64,000 bases of DNA. It comes from Pseudomonadota bacterium. GTDB lineage: Bacteria > Pseudomonadota > Gammaproteobacteria > Steroidobacterales > Woeseiaceae. Shown here in pieces: positions 52,383 through 60,442 of this stretch (position 1 is the stretch's first letter; each line of letters begins with the position of its first letter). Under the pieces are notes generated by a model. That model had not been told where the DNA came from and made no database searches. It was given only the letters and a program-made list of their open reading frames with translations. The DNA lies in NCBI GenBank assembly GCA_022563195.1, contig JADFNV010000004.1, positions 1 through 64,000 on the forward strand, read 5' to 3'. A program made the position numbers and the translations under genes.

Positions 52383-53593
52383 GACCCGCCTCCGCTCGCC
52401 CGGGCCTGCAACGAACCGGGCAGGGCCATAATGCGTGCGAAGCCAAGCGCATCGGCGGCGGTCCACTCGCCAGCAGATTCGCCGTAGACGCCTTTGGTCG
52501 CTGCGAGCAACGAGTGCGATGACGTCACGCCATCGATGAAGAGATTGCCCGGCTGCAGGGAGAATTTGACGGTTCCAGTAACACGTCGCTGCGATGAACT
52601 GAGGAGTGCTTCGATATCGCGGCAGACGAGATCGAGTTGTTTGCCCTCATGAACAAGGTCACCGTAAATCGACGCTATCGTGTCTTTGACTCGCATCTGC
52701 TGGGCGCTCAATACGAGCTTTTCGAGTTCACGATGTGCCGTAATCAAGGTAATGGCCGCAGGAGCTTCAAATGCAACACGGCCCTTGGTGCCGAGTATCG
52801 TGTCGCCCAGGTGAATGCCACGACCAATGCCATAGCTTCCGGCGAGAGACTCCAGATTTTCAATCAGCGCGACAGGTGGCAGAGCTTTGTCGTCGAGTGC
52901 GACCGGTATGCCGTGGTCGAAATCAATCGTGTGTTGTGAAGGCGGCCTGGGATTGGTGAAGGCGCCGGCCGATAGCACCCAGGCCTTTTCAGGAATTGCG
53001 TTTGCCGACGTCAGTGTCTCACGGCCGCCGATCGTAACTCCCCAGAGTCCGCGGTTGGTGGAATAGTCCGACGCTCGCGCTGGCAATGGCATGCCATGGC
53101 TCTCCAGGTACTGAATCTGCTTGTCTCTGACCCAGTCGTTGTCGCGAACGGGGGCGAGAATCTCGAGCCCGGGATTGAGCGTGCGTAGCGCGACCTCGAA
53201 TCGCACCTGGTCGTTCCCGGCTGCCGTGCAGCCATGTGCGACCGTCGTCGCGCCGCGGTCGCTCGCGAGTTGTGCAAGCCGGGCGGCCTGCAGTCCGCGT
53301 TCGGCGCCAACACACAGCGGATACACCTGTCCACGCAAAACGTTGCCAGCGATCAGGTAACGGATGACCGAATCAAAGAAATCCTGTTTGCAGTCGATCA
53401 ATACGTGCTCATTTGCGCCGAGCGCCAACGCTCGTTCCTCGAGTGCAATAGCCGCTCGTTCGTCAATGCCGCCCGTATCGATCGTCGCCGTGATGACGTC
53501 ACGGCCGTAGGTTTCCTTGAGCCATGGCACGCAAAAGGACGTATCGAGGCCGCCGGAGAAAGCGAGAATAATGGGTGAAAGTTCTTTGCTCAC
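52379..53593 (-). CDS. argG: Argininosuccinate synthase
   Basis: 404-residue ATP-dependent ligase joining citrulline (or its deacylated equivalent) and aspartate. ILAFSGGLDTSFCVPWL is the PP-loop, TVAHGCTAAGNDQVRFE the citrulline/aspartate site, and RASDYSTNRGLWG follows. It is of the shorter class found with argF' clusters. GTG 53593 has GGAG eight bases upstream. It is the second gene of the operon, 24 bases after argR. Confidence 0.94.
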   Translation of the reverse strand: MSKELSPIILAFSGGLDTSFCVPWLKETYGRDVITATIDTGGIDERAAIALEERALALGANEHVLIDCKQDFFDSVIRYLIAGNVLRGQVYPLCVGAERGLQAARLAQLASDRGATTVAHGCTAAGNDQVRFEVALRTLNPGLEILAPVRDNDWVRDKQIQYLESHGMPLPARASDYSTNRGLWGVTIGGRETLTSANAIPEKAWVLSAGAFTNPRPPSQHTIDFDHGIPVALDDKALPPVALIENLESLAGSYGIGRGIHLGDTILGTKGRVAFEAPAAITLITAHRELEKLVLSAQQMRVKDTIASIYGDLVHEGKQLDLVCRDIEALLSSSQRRVTGTVKFSLQPGNLFIDGVTSSHSLLAATKGVYGESAGEWTAADALGFARIMALPGSLQARASGGGS

Positions 53594-53617
53594 TATGGGC
53601 TCCGCAATGACATGGCG

Positions 53618-54067
53618 CTATGCGCGCGCACGCTCGATTCTGGCGATGATCACTTTCTGGCTGGCCGCGGAATCAGTGGCAACAAAAACCGTATCGTCAC
53701 CACCAATATTACCGACCATCTCCGGCCAGTTACTGCGGTCCAGGGCGAGCGCGACACGCTGCGCGGCGCCTATCGCGGTTTTGATCACCGTAAGATTGGG
53801 TCCGGCAGGCTGCACCTCGCGCAAAAAAACAGCGGCCGCTACCAGTTCGTCTTGCGCAGCGGTATCGCTTCCGGGTAGCTCATAGCCCTGCCTGGTTTTG
53901 ATCGCGCCGAGTTCTTTCAGATCCCGGCTCACACTCGACTGAGTGGCAACCAGCCCCTGGGCACGGAGGGCGTCCACGAGCGATTGCTGCGTGGCCGCTG
54001 GTGCGTGTTGCAGCATTTGCCGGATAGCGTCCCGACGTAGTGCCTGTTCAGAAATAGGGTTGGGCAT
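53618..54067 (-). CDS. argR: Arginine repressor
   Basis: 149-residue ArgR. The N-terminal winged helix (AATQQSLVDALRAQGLVATQSSVSRDLKELG) binds DNA. The C-terminal half, including GDDTVFVATDSAAS (the usual GDDT arginine site), forms the hexamerisation/arginine-binding domain. It heads the arginine operon, and two palindromes in its promoter suggest autoregulation of the whole unit. Confidence 0.95.
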   Translation of the reverse strand: MPNPISEQALRRDAIRQMLQHAPAATQQSLVDALRAQGLVATQSSVSRDLKELGAIKTRQGYELPGSDTAAQDELVAAAVFLREVQPAGPNLTVIKTAIGAAQRVALALDRSNWPEMVGNIGGDDTVFVATDSAASQKVIIARIERARA

Positions 54068-54076
54068 GATTCAATC

Positions 54077-54123
54077 CGCATAATTATGCACATAAAACTA
54101 TCAAAATGCGCATAATGAGTCAA
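54077..54123 (-). promoter_or_regulatory. argR-operon promoter with ArgR-operator-like palindromes
   Basis: Read leftward: TTGACT (-35, 54123-54118), a 17-base spacer and TAGTTT (-10, 54100-54095), start near 54088. A 14-base palindrome, CGCATAATTATGCA (54077-54090), resembles the ARG box (TGAAT-N4-ATTCA form) and covers the start. ATGCGCAT (54106-54113) lies between -35 and -10. This position is ideal for repression by ArgR. The esterase at 54194 diverges from the same region. Confidence 0.6.
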
Positions 54124-54193
54124 GCATCGATTTCTCATAATCGGAATTTTTTTCGAGTTACACTGCCGGGCCCTGAGCCTCGCGGAGTACTGC

Positions 54194-54877
54194 ATGACAG
54201 CCCCCGACACGGTTGAGATAGAACCCGGCGGCGACACGCCATTGGGCAGTGTCATCTGGTTGCATGGCCTGGGTGCAGACGGCCATGACTTCGAACCCAT
54301 CGTTGCCCAACTTCGACTGCCCGACGATCTGCCGTTGCGTTTCGTGTTTCCGCATGCGCCGGAAAGACCCGTGACGATCAATGGCGGCATGTCGATGCGT
54401 GCCTGGTACGACATCCTGACCCTCGATCACGAGGGCCCGAACGACGAGGTCGGTGTACGCGAAAGCGGCGCGATCCTGGACGCGCTGATCCGGCGTGAAC
54501 AGGAACGCGGTATCGCTGCTCGTCAAGTAGTTGTTGCAGGGTTTTCGCAAGGCGGCGCGATTGCGTTGCATGCTGCGCTGCGATTTCCCGAGAGGCTGGC
54601 AGGCCTGATGGCGTTGTCGACCTATTTGCCATTACACCAGACGCTGGTTGCCGAGGTCATCGATTCACCCGAAGCTGGCAATGCCGACCTGCCGATCTTC
54701 ATGGCGCATGGCACATTCGATTCGGTGTTACCCATGCAACTGGGCCGGGACTCGGCCGATCTGCTCATCGAATCAAATTTCAACGTGGAGTGGCACGACT
54801 ACCCGATGGCACATGCTGTGTGCGCCGAGGAAATCGATGACATTCGAACCTGGCTGCTATCGATTTACGAACACTGA
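54194..54877 (+). CDS. Carboxylesterase (phospholipase/acyl-protein thioesterase family)
   Basis: 227-residue alpha/beta hydrolase. SVIWLHGLGADGHDF is the oxyanion region, VVVAGFSQGGAIALHA the nucleophile elbow (GFSQG), and MAHGTFDSVLP and PMAHAVCAEEI supply Asp and His. It matches the small bacterial esterase EstB/YpfH-type, acting on short acyl esters in the cytoplasm. It overlaps the convergent NRDE gene by 13 bases. Confidence 0.9.
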   Translation: MTAPDTVEIEPGGDTPLGSVIWLHGLGADGHDFEPIVAQLRLPDDLPLRFVFPHAPERPVTINGGMSMRAWYDILTLDHEGPNDEVGVRESGAILDALIRREQERGIAARQVVVAGFSQGGAIALHAALRFPERLAGLMALSTYLPLHQTLVAEVIDSPEAGNADLPIFMAHGTFDSVLPMQLGRDSADLLIESNFNVEWHDYPMAHAVCAEEIDDIRTWLLSIYEH

Positions 54878-55623
54878 TGCGAGTAACGGGATTCGCCGGT
54901 CCGGATTCCCGCAGCGTCGAAACGTCGCTCGAGAAATGACCAGTTGCCGCTGCGATCGGCGCATATGACCGTCGAACATCGGGTACCGAAATCCGGCAAG
55001 ACGATGAACGGTGCCGTAAGTGCATGCGCGGTCGAAAATGGCAGCCCGTTGCTTTTGACTTCGTCTATGGGGCCTTTGTCGCGATCAGCCAGCAGGCGCA
55101 ACAGCTCCGTTTCATTCACTTTGTCGTCCTCGAGCAAGCTGCCAAGCCGCGCCTTGCTGCGCTCTACCTTTTCCCAGGGGGTGTCGAGTGTCGCGTTGGC
55201 AAGACCGTAGATCCCCTTCGGCAATTGCCGCGCTTCGCCGCCGCGGTTGGATAGAAAGGCAACGCTTCGCAAATCGGCGGCAAACAGGTTGAAACCGGCA
55301 TAGTTCGATCCGTCGATGTTTTTCAGGTAATCGATGGGCGCGAGTTCGCTCTGCAGAAAGTCAGTTACGAGATGACCGCGTGATCGCAGCCCGGTAGTCC
55401 GCGGCTCCGCATCCCGGGTGTTTGTCACCGTTGCGAAACGACCGGAACGATGAATGGCGAGCCAGGTGCCCCCCGCTCGCAGGTCCCGACCACCCAGAAT
55501 ATCAGGCGCGTCGGGCCACCAGCCGGCGTCCTGTGTCGGGCGGGCGTGAAATTCATCACGGTTGCCTGCCACGATCAACGGGTACTCGGCGTCAACGTCG
55601 AAGGCCAGTACGACAAGGCACAT
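54865..55623 (-). CDS. NRDE (TANGO2)-family protein
   Basis: 252 residues from ATG 55623, opening with MCLVVLAF, where Cys2 is the N-terminal nucleophile-like residue of the family. LIVAGNRDEFHARPT gives the name-giving NRDE, and GGTWLAIHRSGRFATVTN follows. Function is unsettled: haem trafficking has been proposed for TANGO2 homologues, and an Ntn-hydrolase fold is likely. It starts one base after the nudC stop (TGACATG), so the two are coupled. The longer frame to 55812 overlaps nudC and is rejected. Confidence 0.88.
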   Translation of the reverse strand: MCLVVLAFDVDAEYPLIVAGNRDEFHARPTQDAGWWPDAPDILGGRDLRAGGTWLAIHRSGRFATVTNTRDAEPRTTGLRSRGHLVTDFLQSELAPIDYLKNIDGSNYAGFNLFAADLRSVAFLSNRGGEARQLPKGIYGLANATLDTPWEKVERSKARLGSLLEDDKVNETELLRLLADRDKGPIDEVKSNGLPFSTAHALTAPFIVLPDFGTRCSTVICADRSGNWSFLERRFDAAGIRTGESRYSHQCS

Positions 55624-55624
55624 G

Positions 55625-56530
55625 TCAGTGACCGTCGCTGCCCACGTCGCCGAGTTCGATCCAGTCATCAACCAGGCGACGTGCGATCGAAATGCCGAAC
55701 GGGAGCTTGGGAAATCCGGAGCGCAATTCTTTGCGCGTAAACCATTGCGCGTCTTCGAGCTCGCCGTCGTTGAGCATGACCTCGGTCGACGTCGCCTCGG
55801 CGATGAAGCCAAGCATCAGGGACGAGGGAAATGGCCAGGGTTGTGAGCTGTGGTAGGAAACAGTGCCAACGCGTACATTGGTTTCCTCGTAAACCTCACG
55901 GCGCACCGCATCCTCCAGGCTTTCGCCAGGCTCGACAAATCCCGCGATCGTCGAATAACGACCCTCGGGCCAGGACTTCTGGCGGCCGAGCAGGCAGCGG
56001 TCGGCACTGGATACCAACACGATAACGGCCGGGTCGACGCGAGGAAAAATTTCGCGGCTACAATCGGCGTTCATACAAATGCGTGAATTCCCGGCTGCCT
56101 CGGGCCGAGCTGATGATCCGCAGATCCCGCAAAATACCTGTGATGCGTGCCAGAGAACGAGCGCGCGCGCATGGGCGACGAGATTGGCTTCGTCGGGCGG
56201 TAGCACCGTACCTAGGTATCGCAAATCATGAAACTCGCCGAGTTCCGGGAATGGCGGGTTGCCGTCGATGCTAATGGCCAGGGCGAAAGCCGGGCGATCG
56301 CGGAACAATCCTAAGAAAATCAGCTCATGATCGTGGACGAAGTTGTCGACCTGATGATGCTTGAGCATTACGGCCTGGAGCGGGTCACCACCGACCAGGC
56401 ATTGCTCGCCCCATACCGGTACGAAGCGACTGTCCTCGCTCACAATCGCGTTGGCGAACCAGTCCGGGTCTTTGCGCCGATCGCCGGATCGGTCGACGAA
56501 CGCACCGGCAAATACATTGTAATTTTCCAT
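55625..56530 (-). CDS. nudC: NADH pyrophosphatase / NAD-capped RNA decapping hydrolase
   Basis: 301 residues. The zinc ribbon CGICGSS...CMNADC lies mid-protein. The Nudix box is GFVEPGESLEDAVRREVYEETNV (residues around 200-222), followed by SQPWPFPSSLMLGF, the SQPWPFPxS array that defines the NudC subfamily. It hydrolyses NAD(H) and removes NAD caps from RNA. ATG 56530 is the natural start. It is co-transcribed with the NRDE gene. Confidence 0.94.
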   Translation of the reverse strand: MENYNVFAGAFVDRSGDRRKDPDWFANAIVSEDSRFVPVWGEQCLVGGDPLQAVMLKHHQVDNFVHDHELIFLGLFRDRPAFALAISIDGNPPFPELGEFHDLRYLGTVLPPDEANLVAHARALVLWHASQVFCGICGSSARPEAAGNSRICMNADCSREIFPRVDPAVIVLVSSADRCLLGRQKSWPEGRYSTIAGFVEPGESLEDAVRREVYEETNVRVGTVSYHSSQPWPFPSSLMLGFIAEATSTEVMLNDGELEDAQWFTRKELRSGFPKLPFGISIARRLVDDWIELGDVGSDGH

Positions 56531-56604
56531 AATATTTCGGGACAGTTTACAGAAATTTATGCGACCGGATTCTTTAGAGGAGACCGTCCCCGATTACGGA
56601 CTAT

Positions 56605-57198
56605 TCAGGGGCCGGCAAAACTATGCGCTCCAGGACGCCGACGCCGCTGCAATTCAATTTCACAGGCTGGACAGGTTTTGTGGTCGAGCGCATAGGCGTC
56701 CTGCACGTAGCGGGCGTGGCAGGCCGAGCAAACCGCAAGATAAAGCTCGTCGTTATAGGAAATGCTCAACAGTAGATTCCAGGCCCATTCGAAGCTCAAT
56801 CCTGCATTGTCGTGCAGGAGCAAATAGGTCTCGAAGGCTCTACAGATGCGGTGTCCATACTCGACATCGGGTCTCGGCCAACACGGCGAGACCTTGTTTT
56901 GCCGATCGATACGAACCAGAAGCCCGGTGCAAAAGAGCGCGACGAGTGTCGTTGCCTGCAGCTGATTTTCCGGATTCTTGACGAAGCGCGATACTTGCCG
57001 CGGTGATTTGCCGCGACGGCGCTGTACATTACTCAGTCCGGCGTCGCGAAAATAGGTGCTGTAGAGTTTGCGAATGCGATCGTCGGACAGACCGGTGCAT
57101 TCGCGTATCGTCCGGGTTCGAGCCTCGTGGCGGATCATTCGCAGCGCCAGCTCGAATTGGCTGCGCTCAGCCGCGTAGCGGTCATCAGTTAATCGCAT
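56605..57198 (-). CDS. Orphan FlhC-family transcriptional regulator
   Basis: 197 residues. RTRTIRECTGLSDDRIRKLY and RRRGKSPRQVSRF match the DNA-binding half of FlhC. Zinc cysteines CSACHARYV and CPACEIEL near the C-terminus match FlhC's zinc site. FlhC normally works with FlhD as the master regulator of flagella, but no flhD or flagellar gene is near, so this is an orphan with an unknown regulon. ATG 57198 has AAGGG upstream. It diverges from the unknown gene at 57328 across an AT-rich 129-base spacer holding CATATAC twice (about 57227-57251). Confidence 0.82.
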   Translation of the reverse strand: MRLTDDRYAAERSQFELALRMIRHEARTRTIRECTGLSDDRIRKLYSTYFRDAGLSNVQRRRGKSPRQVSRFVKNPENQLQATTLVALFCTGLLVRIDRQNKVSPCWPRPDVEYGHRICRAFETYLLLHDNAGLSFEWAWNLLLSISYNDELYLAVCSACHARYVQDAYALDHKTCPACEIELQRRRRPGAHSFAGP

Positions 57199-57327
57199 TT
57201 ACTACCCTTTATGCTAGTTATTGACCATATACAGTGTTCTAAGAGCATATACTATCCATACATGGTCTTTCAATAATAAATATAGTAACTCGGCGTTCCC
57301 GCGAGAAATGTGCCGAAAGGGGGTCGT

Positions 57328-57996
57328 ATGGATTTTTCAGGACCGGAGCGTGCCGATCTGGCAGACGTTCAGTCGCTAAACCACGCGTTTCTTGAATGTG
57401 TGCGCTCAGAACAATCCGGCCGAGGGCTAAGAGAACAGCTGACGCCGTCGTTGCGGCCGGTGATCGTCGCGCTGTCTGATTTACAGATCCGACGCCTGGC
57501 TGCATCACCATTCCTGTTGCTGTCGCTGCGTGAGGGCGACGATGACTACTGGGATCGATTATTTGCACAGGGCCCCAACGGCGATCTTTTCAATTCAATA
57601 CGGATAACGAGCGACGCTAGCCACCGCATCGTAGCGGCCGCGCTTGGATTTCTGTGGCAGCTTGCGCGGCGCGATCCACATGCGGCACGGCTTGTTAGCG
57701 GTGCGTCCGTTAACTGGTGTGAACAGTTGGCGGCGCGCACGCTGCTCGGACTGCTGCAACATGCTGCTGACCGAAGCGACCTGCTCGGTCCGCGTTCTGC
57801 CGGGAGTGAGCAATTCTGGCGACGACTGCTCGGCGCCGGAATAAGTGCAGAGCAAAACATTCGCAATGCCGCGCATCTGGCCGCCTTACAGACGGTGCTC
57901 ATTGACAACCCAGCGAAACAGCACAATCGCTTTCGAGCTGCGGCTTGCAATACTCTGGTGCCAACCTTGAGTGTTGCACACAGACGTATACGTTGA
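57328..57996 (+). CDS. Unknown mainly helical protein divergent from flhC-like gene
   Basis: 222-residue soluble protein not assigned to a family. It is almost all helical: SLNHAFLECVRSEQS, LSDLQIRRLAASPFLLLSL, AAALGFLWQLARRDPHAA and EQLAARTLLGLLQHAAD. No signal peptide, membrane helix or metal motif. Trp residues recur at DYWDRLF and EQFWRRLL. ATG 57328 has AAAGGGGG at ideal spacing. The FlhC-like regulator next door is the only functional hint. A downstream ABC exporter begins 66 bases later. Confidence 0.6.
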   Translation: MDFSGPERADLADVQSLNHAFLECVRSEQSGRGLREQLTPSLRPVIVALSDLQIRRLAASPFLLLSLREGDDDYWDRLFAQGPNGDLFNSIRITSDASHRIVAAALGFLWQLARRDPHAARLVSGASVNWCEQLAARTLLGLLQHAADRSDLLGPRSAGSEQFWRRLLGAGISAEQNIRNAAHLAALQTVLIDNPAKQHNRFRAAACNTLVPTLSVAHRRIR

Positions 57997-58062
57997 TGAG
58001 CGACGCATTACACTACAGATCTGTGACTGTGCATGCAGACCTTGGGTACAATACGCGACTAT

Positions 58063-59004
58063 ATGCTGGCGCTTTCAATAAAAAACCTCACCAAGACTTA
58101 CGCCAACGGCAACCAGGCGCTCAAAGGAATCGACTTTTCGGTCGAGGCCGGTGACTTTTATGCACTACTGGGACCCAACGGTGCCGGGAAGACGACGGCC
58201 ATAGGAATTATGAGTTCGCTCGTCAATAAGACGAGTGGTGAAGTCGAAATATTTGGCCACAATATTGACTCCGAGCTAGAGGCCGCCAAATCCTGCATCG
58301 GGCTGGTGCCACAGGAAATAAACCTGAACCTGTGGGAGAGTGTGCATAACGTTGTGCTGAACCAGTCCGGGTACTACGGTCTTGGTCGGCGGCTGGCGCG
58401 TGAGCGTTCCGAGAAATACCTGCGCGTAATGCGGCTGTGGGATCGTCGTGCCGATCAGGCCCGCAGTCTGTCCGGTGGTATGAAACGCCGGCTGATGATC
58501 GCACGCGCGCTGGTGCATGAGCCGAAACTCTTATTTCTTGACGAGCCTACTGCAGGTGTCGACATCGAAATACGACGTTCGATGTGGGAATTTCTGCGCG
58601 AGATAAATGCGGCTGGCACGACTATCATTTTGACGACACATTATCTGGAAGAGGCGGAATCGCTGTGCCGCCATGTCGCAATAATCGATGATGGTGTGAT
58701 CATCGAAGATGCCAGGATGAGCACGGTGCTCAGAAAATTGCAACGAGAGGTTTTCGTACTCAGCCTCGCAGAGCCATTGAGTACAGCACCAAAAATCGAC
58801 GGATTCGAGACCAGACTGCTTGAGAATTGTGAACTCGAGGTGGCCAAGGGACCCGCACACACTCTCAATGACCTGTTTACTCAATTGGACAAGATCAATA
58901 TTAAAGTCGTCAGTTTGCGAAACAAGGCGAATCGCCTCGAAGAGCTATTCATGCGTCTCGTCGAGACGAGGAAGAATAGCGTTGATGAGATCCCGGGATC
59001 ATGA
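58063..59004 (+). CDS. ABC-2 type exporter ATPase (YadG-like)
   Basis: 313 residues. Walker [10 protein letters not shown], signature SLSGGMKRRLMIARAL, Walker B LLFLDEPTAGVD and H-loop LTTHYLEEAE are all canonical. CIGLVPQEINLNLWESV is the YadG-type Q-loop region. It pairs with the permease that overlaps it by four bases (ATGA) and together they form a YadGH-type exporter of unknown substrate. ATG 58063 gives the family N-terminus ALSIKNLTKTYANG. The frame start at 58033 is ten codons longer and unlikely. Confidence 0.92.
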   Translation: MLALSIKNLTKTYANGNQALKGIDFSVEAGDFYALLGPNGAGKTTAIGIMSSLVNKTSGEVEIFGHNIDSELEAAKSCIGLVPQEINLNLWESVHNVVLNQSGYYGLGRRLARERSEKYLRVMRLWDRRADQARSLSGGMKRRLMIARALVHEPKLLFLDEPTAGVDIEIRRSMWEFLREINAAGTTIILTTHYLEEAESLCRHVAIIDDGVIIEDARMSTVLRKLQREVFVLSLAEPLSTAPKIDGFETRLLENCELEVAKGPAHTLNDLFTQLDKINIKVVSLRNKANRLEELFMRLVETRKNSVDEIPGS

Positions 59005-59774
59005 ATCTCGAATTGAACATCGTCGCTTTACAGACCATCGTGCGCAAGGAAATCGTCCGGGTCTTGCGAATCTGGGTGCAGACGATCGTACCGCCTGCGA
59101 TCACGATGTCCCTGTATTTCATTATTTTCGGCAATCTGATCGGCCGACGCATTGGCACTATGGATGGCTTTGACTACATGCAATACATCGCGCCGGGGCT
59201 GATCATGATGGCAGTCATCACAACCTCCTATGGCAATGTTGTGTCGTCGTTTTTTGGTGCCAAATTCAGCCGCCATATCGAGGAGATGCTCATATCGCCT
59301 ATGTCCAATGCGACGATCATTATTGGACACGTCGCGGGAGGTGTTTTGCGAGGCATGCTCGTCGGACTGCTGGTCACGATAATCGCGTTGTTCTTTACGA
59401 AGCTCGAAGTGAGCCATCCAATTATAACGATCTCGATCGTGCTGTTGTCATCGATCGTGTTCGCGCTCGCAGGGTTTATCAATGCTGTCTTCGCCACGAA
59501 ATTCGACGATATTGCGATTGTCCCGACATTCGTGTTGACGCCGCTGACCTATCTTGGCGGCGTGTTTTATTCAATTTCTCTGTTGCCCGAGTTTTGGCAA
59601 AAAGTGTCGCTCGCGAACCCAATTTTGTACATGGTGAATGCGTTTCGTTACGGCATTCTCGGTAAATCGGATATTGATATTGGCGTGGCATACATGATTC
59701 TGCTCGGTTTCGTCGCTGTCCTGTTCGCGGCGAGTTACCAGCTAATGCGTCGCGGCGTGGGTATTCGGGAATAA
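59001..59774 (+). CDS. ABC-2 type exporter permease (YadH-like)
   Basis: 257-residue membrane protein with six helices, ABC-2 permease fold. GGVFYSISLLPEFWQKVSLANPILYMVNAFRYG is the family signature region (positions around 190-222), and YIAPGLIMMAVI the first conserved helix. It forms the channel for the upstream ATPase. Its stop is two bases before yedK. Confidence 0.92.
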   Translation: MNLELNIVALQTIVRKEIVRVLRIWVQTIVPPAITMSLYFIIFGNLIGRRIGTMDGFDYMQYIAPGLIMMAVITTSYGNVVSSFFGAKFSRHIEEMLISPMSNATIIIGHVAGGVLRGMLVGLLVTIIALFFTKLEVSHPIITISIVLLSSIVFALAGFINAVFATKFDDIAIVPTFVLTPLTYLGGVFYSISLLPEFWQKVSLANPILYMVNAFRYGILGKSDIDIGVAYMILLGFVAVLFAASYQLMRRGVGIRE

Positions 59775-59776
59775 TC

Positions 59777-60442
59777 ATGTGTGGACGCTTCGCTTTTTAC
59801 TCGCCCAGTGAAGCAACAGCTGCTCTTTTTGGCGTAACGACTTCGATAGCGGTGGAACCCCGCTACAATATCGCTCCGACACAATACATCGCTGCAATTC
59901 GCGATGCCGGGGAAGATGCTCGCGAGCTAATCATGCTGCGCTGGGGCCTGGTGCCGTTCTGGGCAAAGGATCCGGCCATTGGTAATCGTATGATCAATGC
60001 GAGAGCCGAAACGGTTGCCGAAAAGCCAGCTTACCGCGCGGCCTTTCGCAAACGACGTTGTCTTGTGCTGACGGACGGCTTCTACGAGTGGAAAAAAGAG
60101 GCCGGAGGAAAGACGCCGTATCTCATTACTTTGGCAAACGGGTCGCCGTTCGCATTGGCCGGGCTGTGGGAAACCTGGAGCAGCAAGGACACCGATGAAT
60201 CCATTCAAAGCGCGACACTGATCACGACGGCGGCAAACGATTTCATGGCGACGATACACCATCGCATGCCCGTGATCCTCGAGCCCGATACAGCGGACCG
60301 ATGGCTTGCCGGTGACGATGATCTCATTGAGTTCACGACGAGCCACGGGCCTGCGCTTCGCGCTTGGCCGGTCGATCGACGCGTCAACAATGCGCGCAAC
60401 GAGGGCGAAGACCTCGTTGTAGCCACCGGGGATATCGTCTAG
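59777..60442 (+). CDS. yedK: SOS-response-associated (SRAP) protein, YedK/HMCES
   Basis: 221 residues starting MCGRF, where processed Cys2 forms a thiazolidine crosslink to abasic sites in single-stranded DNA. RYNIAPTQ, LRWGLVPFWAKD, MINARAET, GFYEWKK (Glu) and HHRMPVIL (His) complete the active site. The protein shields abasic DNA during replication. It overlaps the convergent fatty-acid-kinase-like gene by four bases at the 3' end. Confidence 0.95.
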   Translation: MCGRFAFYSPSEATAALFGVTTSIAVEPRYNIAPTQYIAAIRDAGEDARELIMLRWGLVPFWAKDPAIGNRMINARAETVAEKPAYRAAFRKRRCLVLTDGFYEWKKEAGGKTPYLITLANGSPFALAGLWETWSSKDTDESIQSATLITTAANDFMATIHHRMPVILEPDTADRWLAGDDDLIEFTTSHGPALRAWPVDRRVNNARNEGEDLVVATGDIV

